Position numbers and translations under genes: made by a program | Notes under the pieces: generated by a model | What the model saw: the letters and a program-made list of their open reading frames with translations, nothing else | Database searches by the model: none | What the model was told of the DNA's origin: nothing | Source: Clostridia bacterium | Lineage (GTDB): Bacteria > Bacillota > Clostridia > TANB77 > UBA1234 | Direction of reading: 5' to 3' | DNA length: 25,641 nucleotides | Assembly: GCA_900753975.1 (NCBI GenBank) | Contig: CAAEBC010000008.1 | Coordinates: forward strand, 1 to 25,641 | In this document: positions 25,541 to 25,641 of the stretch, piece by piece | Layout: each line of letters starts with the position of its first letter | How positions within the stretch are numbered: position 1 is the stretch's first letter

Positions 25541-25641
25541 CGAGAAAAAAGGGGACGGAGAGAAAACGAGAAAAGGGAGACGGCGAGAAAACGAGAAAAG
25601 GGAGACGGCGAGAAAACGAGAAAAGGGAGACGGCGAGAAAA
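25541..25641. repeat. 25-bp tandem repeat related to the palindrome at 15049-15219
   Basis: From 25561 a 25-base unit (AGAAAACGAG, then AAAAGGGAGACGGCG) repeats exactly: 25561-25585, 25586-25610, 25611-25635, and six bases of a fourth copy before the window ends. A degenerate unit precedes it (25541-25560, GAGAAAAAAGGGGACGG). There are no spacers, so it is not CRISPR. The unit is a variant of the GAGAAAAGGGGACGG sequence of the third palindrome; a full palindrome may continue beyond the window. Confidence 0.85.

Noticed and set aside
25541..25641. CRISPR array
   Set aside because: The 25-bp units are directly adjacent with no spacers, and no cas genes are present.

Overview
The window looks like a chromosomal segment of a low-G+C, endospore-forming Firmicute, most likely an uncultured member of the Clostridia. 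The evidence is the AT-rich sequence, the spore genes spoIIE and splB, a PrkC/PrpC kinase-phosphatase pair, strong GGAGG ribosome-binding sites and TTGAnn/TATAAT promoters. I recognise 19 protein genes and one tRNA-Gln. There is no phage, insertion sequence with a transposase, or CRISPR array.

Layout. From 262 there is a spore photoproduct lyase (+), then a long palindrome (1277-1470). A leftward operon then runs from a promoter near 10.9 kb: rpiB, a fused tagO-mnaA gene, rsmB, rlmN, prpC, prkC, rsgA, rpe. The part from rsmB to rpe has the same order as the yloM-yloR cluster of Bacillus subtilis. Next come a NUDIX hydrolase (-), tagA (+), a second palindrome, an HtrA-type protease (-), a REC/HD-GYP protein (+), a third palindrome, spoIIE (-), smc (-), a fourth palindrome, lemA (+), tRNA-Gln (+), then vanW, ung and pgeF (all -). 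A 25-bp tandem repeat closes the window. The tagO-mnaA fusion and TagA together cover the first steps of a ManNAc-GlcNAc-PP-undecaprenol linkage unit for a cell-wall polymer.

Main observation. Three conserved genes (smc, prpC, rpe) are each interrupted by exactly one extra base. In all three the interruption is an in-frame CGG codon followed by A. Skipping the C, or reading CGGA as one four-base codon, puts a glycine (GGA) in place and restores the family sequence; in smc and prpC this is exactly the conserved residue. I checked every CCG/CGG in the window against the gene frames by eye. CGG occurs in frame nowhere else among roughly 7,600 codons. This suggests that CGG is not an ordinary arginine codon in this organism and that CGGA is decoded with a +1 shift, for example by a tRNA-Gly with a UCCG anticodon or by out-of-frame binding of tRNA-Gly(UCC). 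Sequencing error is the main alternative, but it would have to hit CGGA three times out of three.

Second observation. Intergenic regions carry very long palindromes. Two of them share an 87-88 bp structured core whose tip stem changes by compensating substitutions, yet each core is framed by long inverted arms that are unrelated between the two copies.
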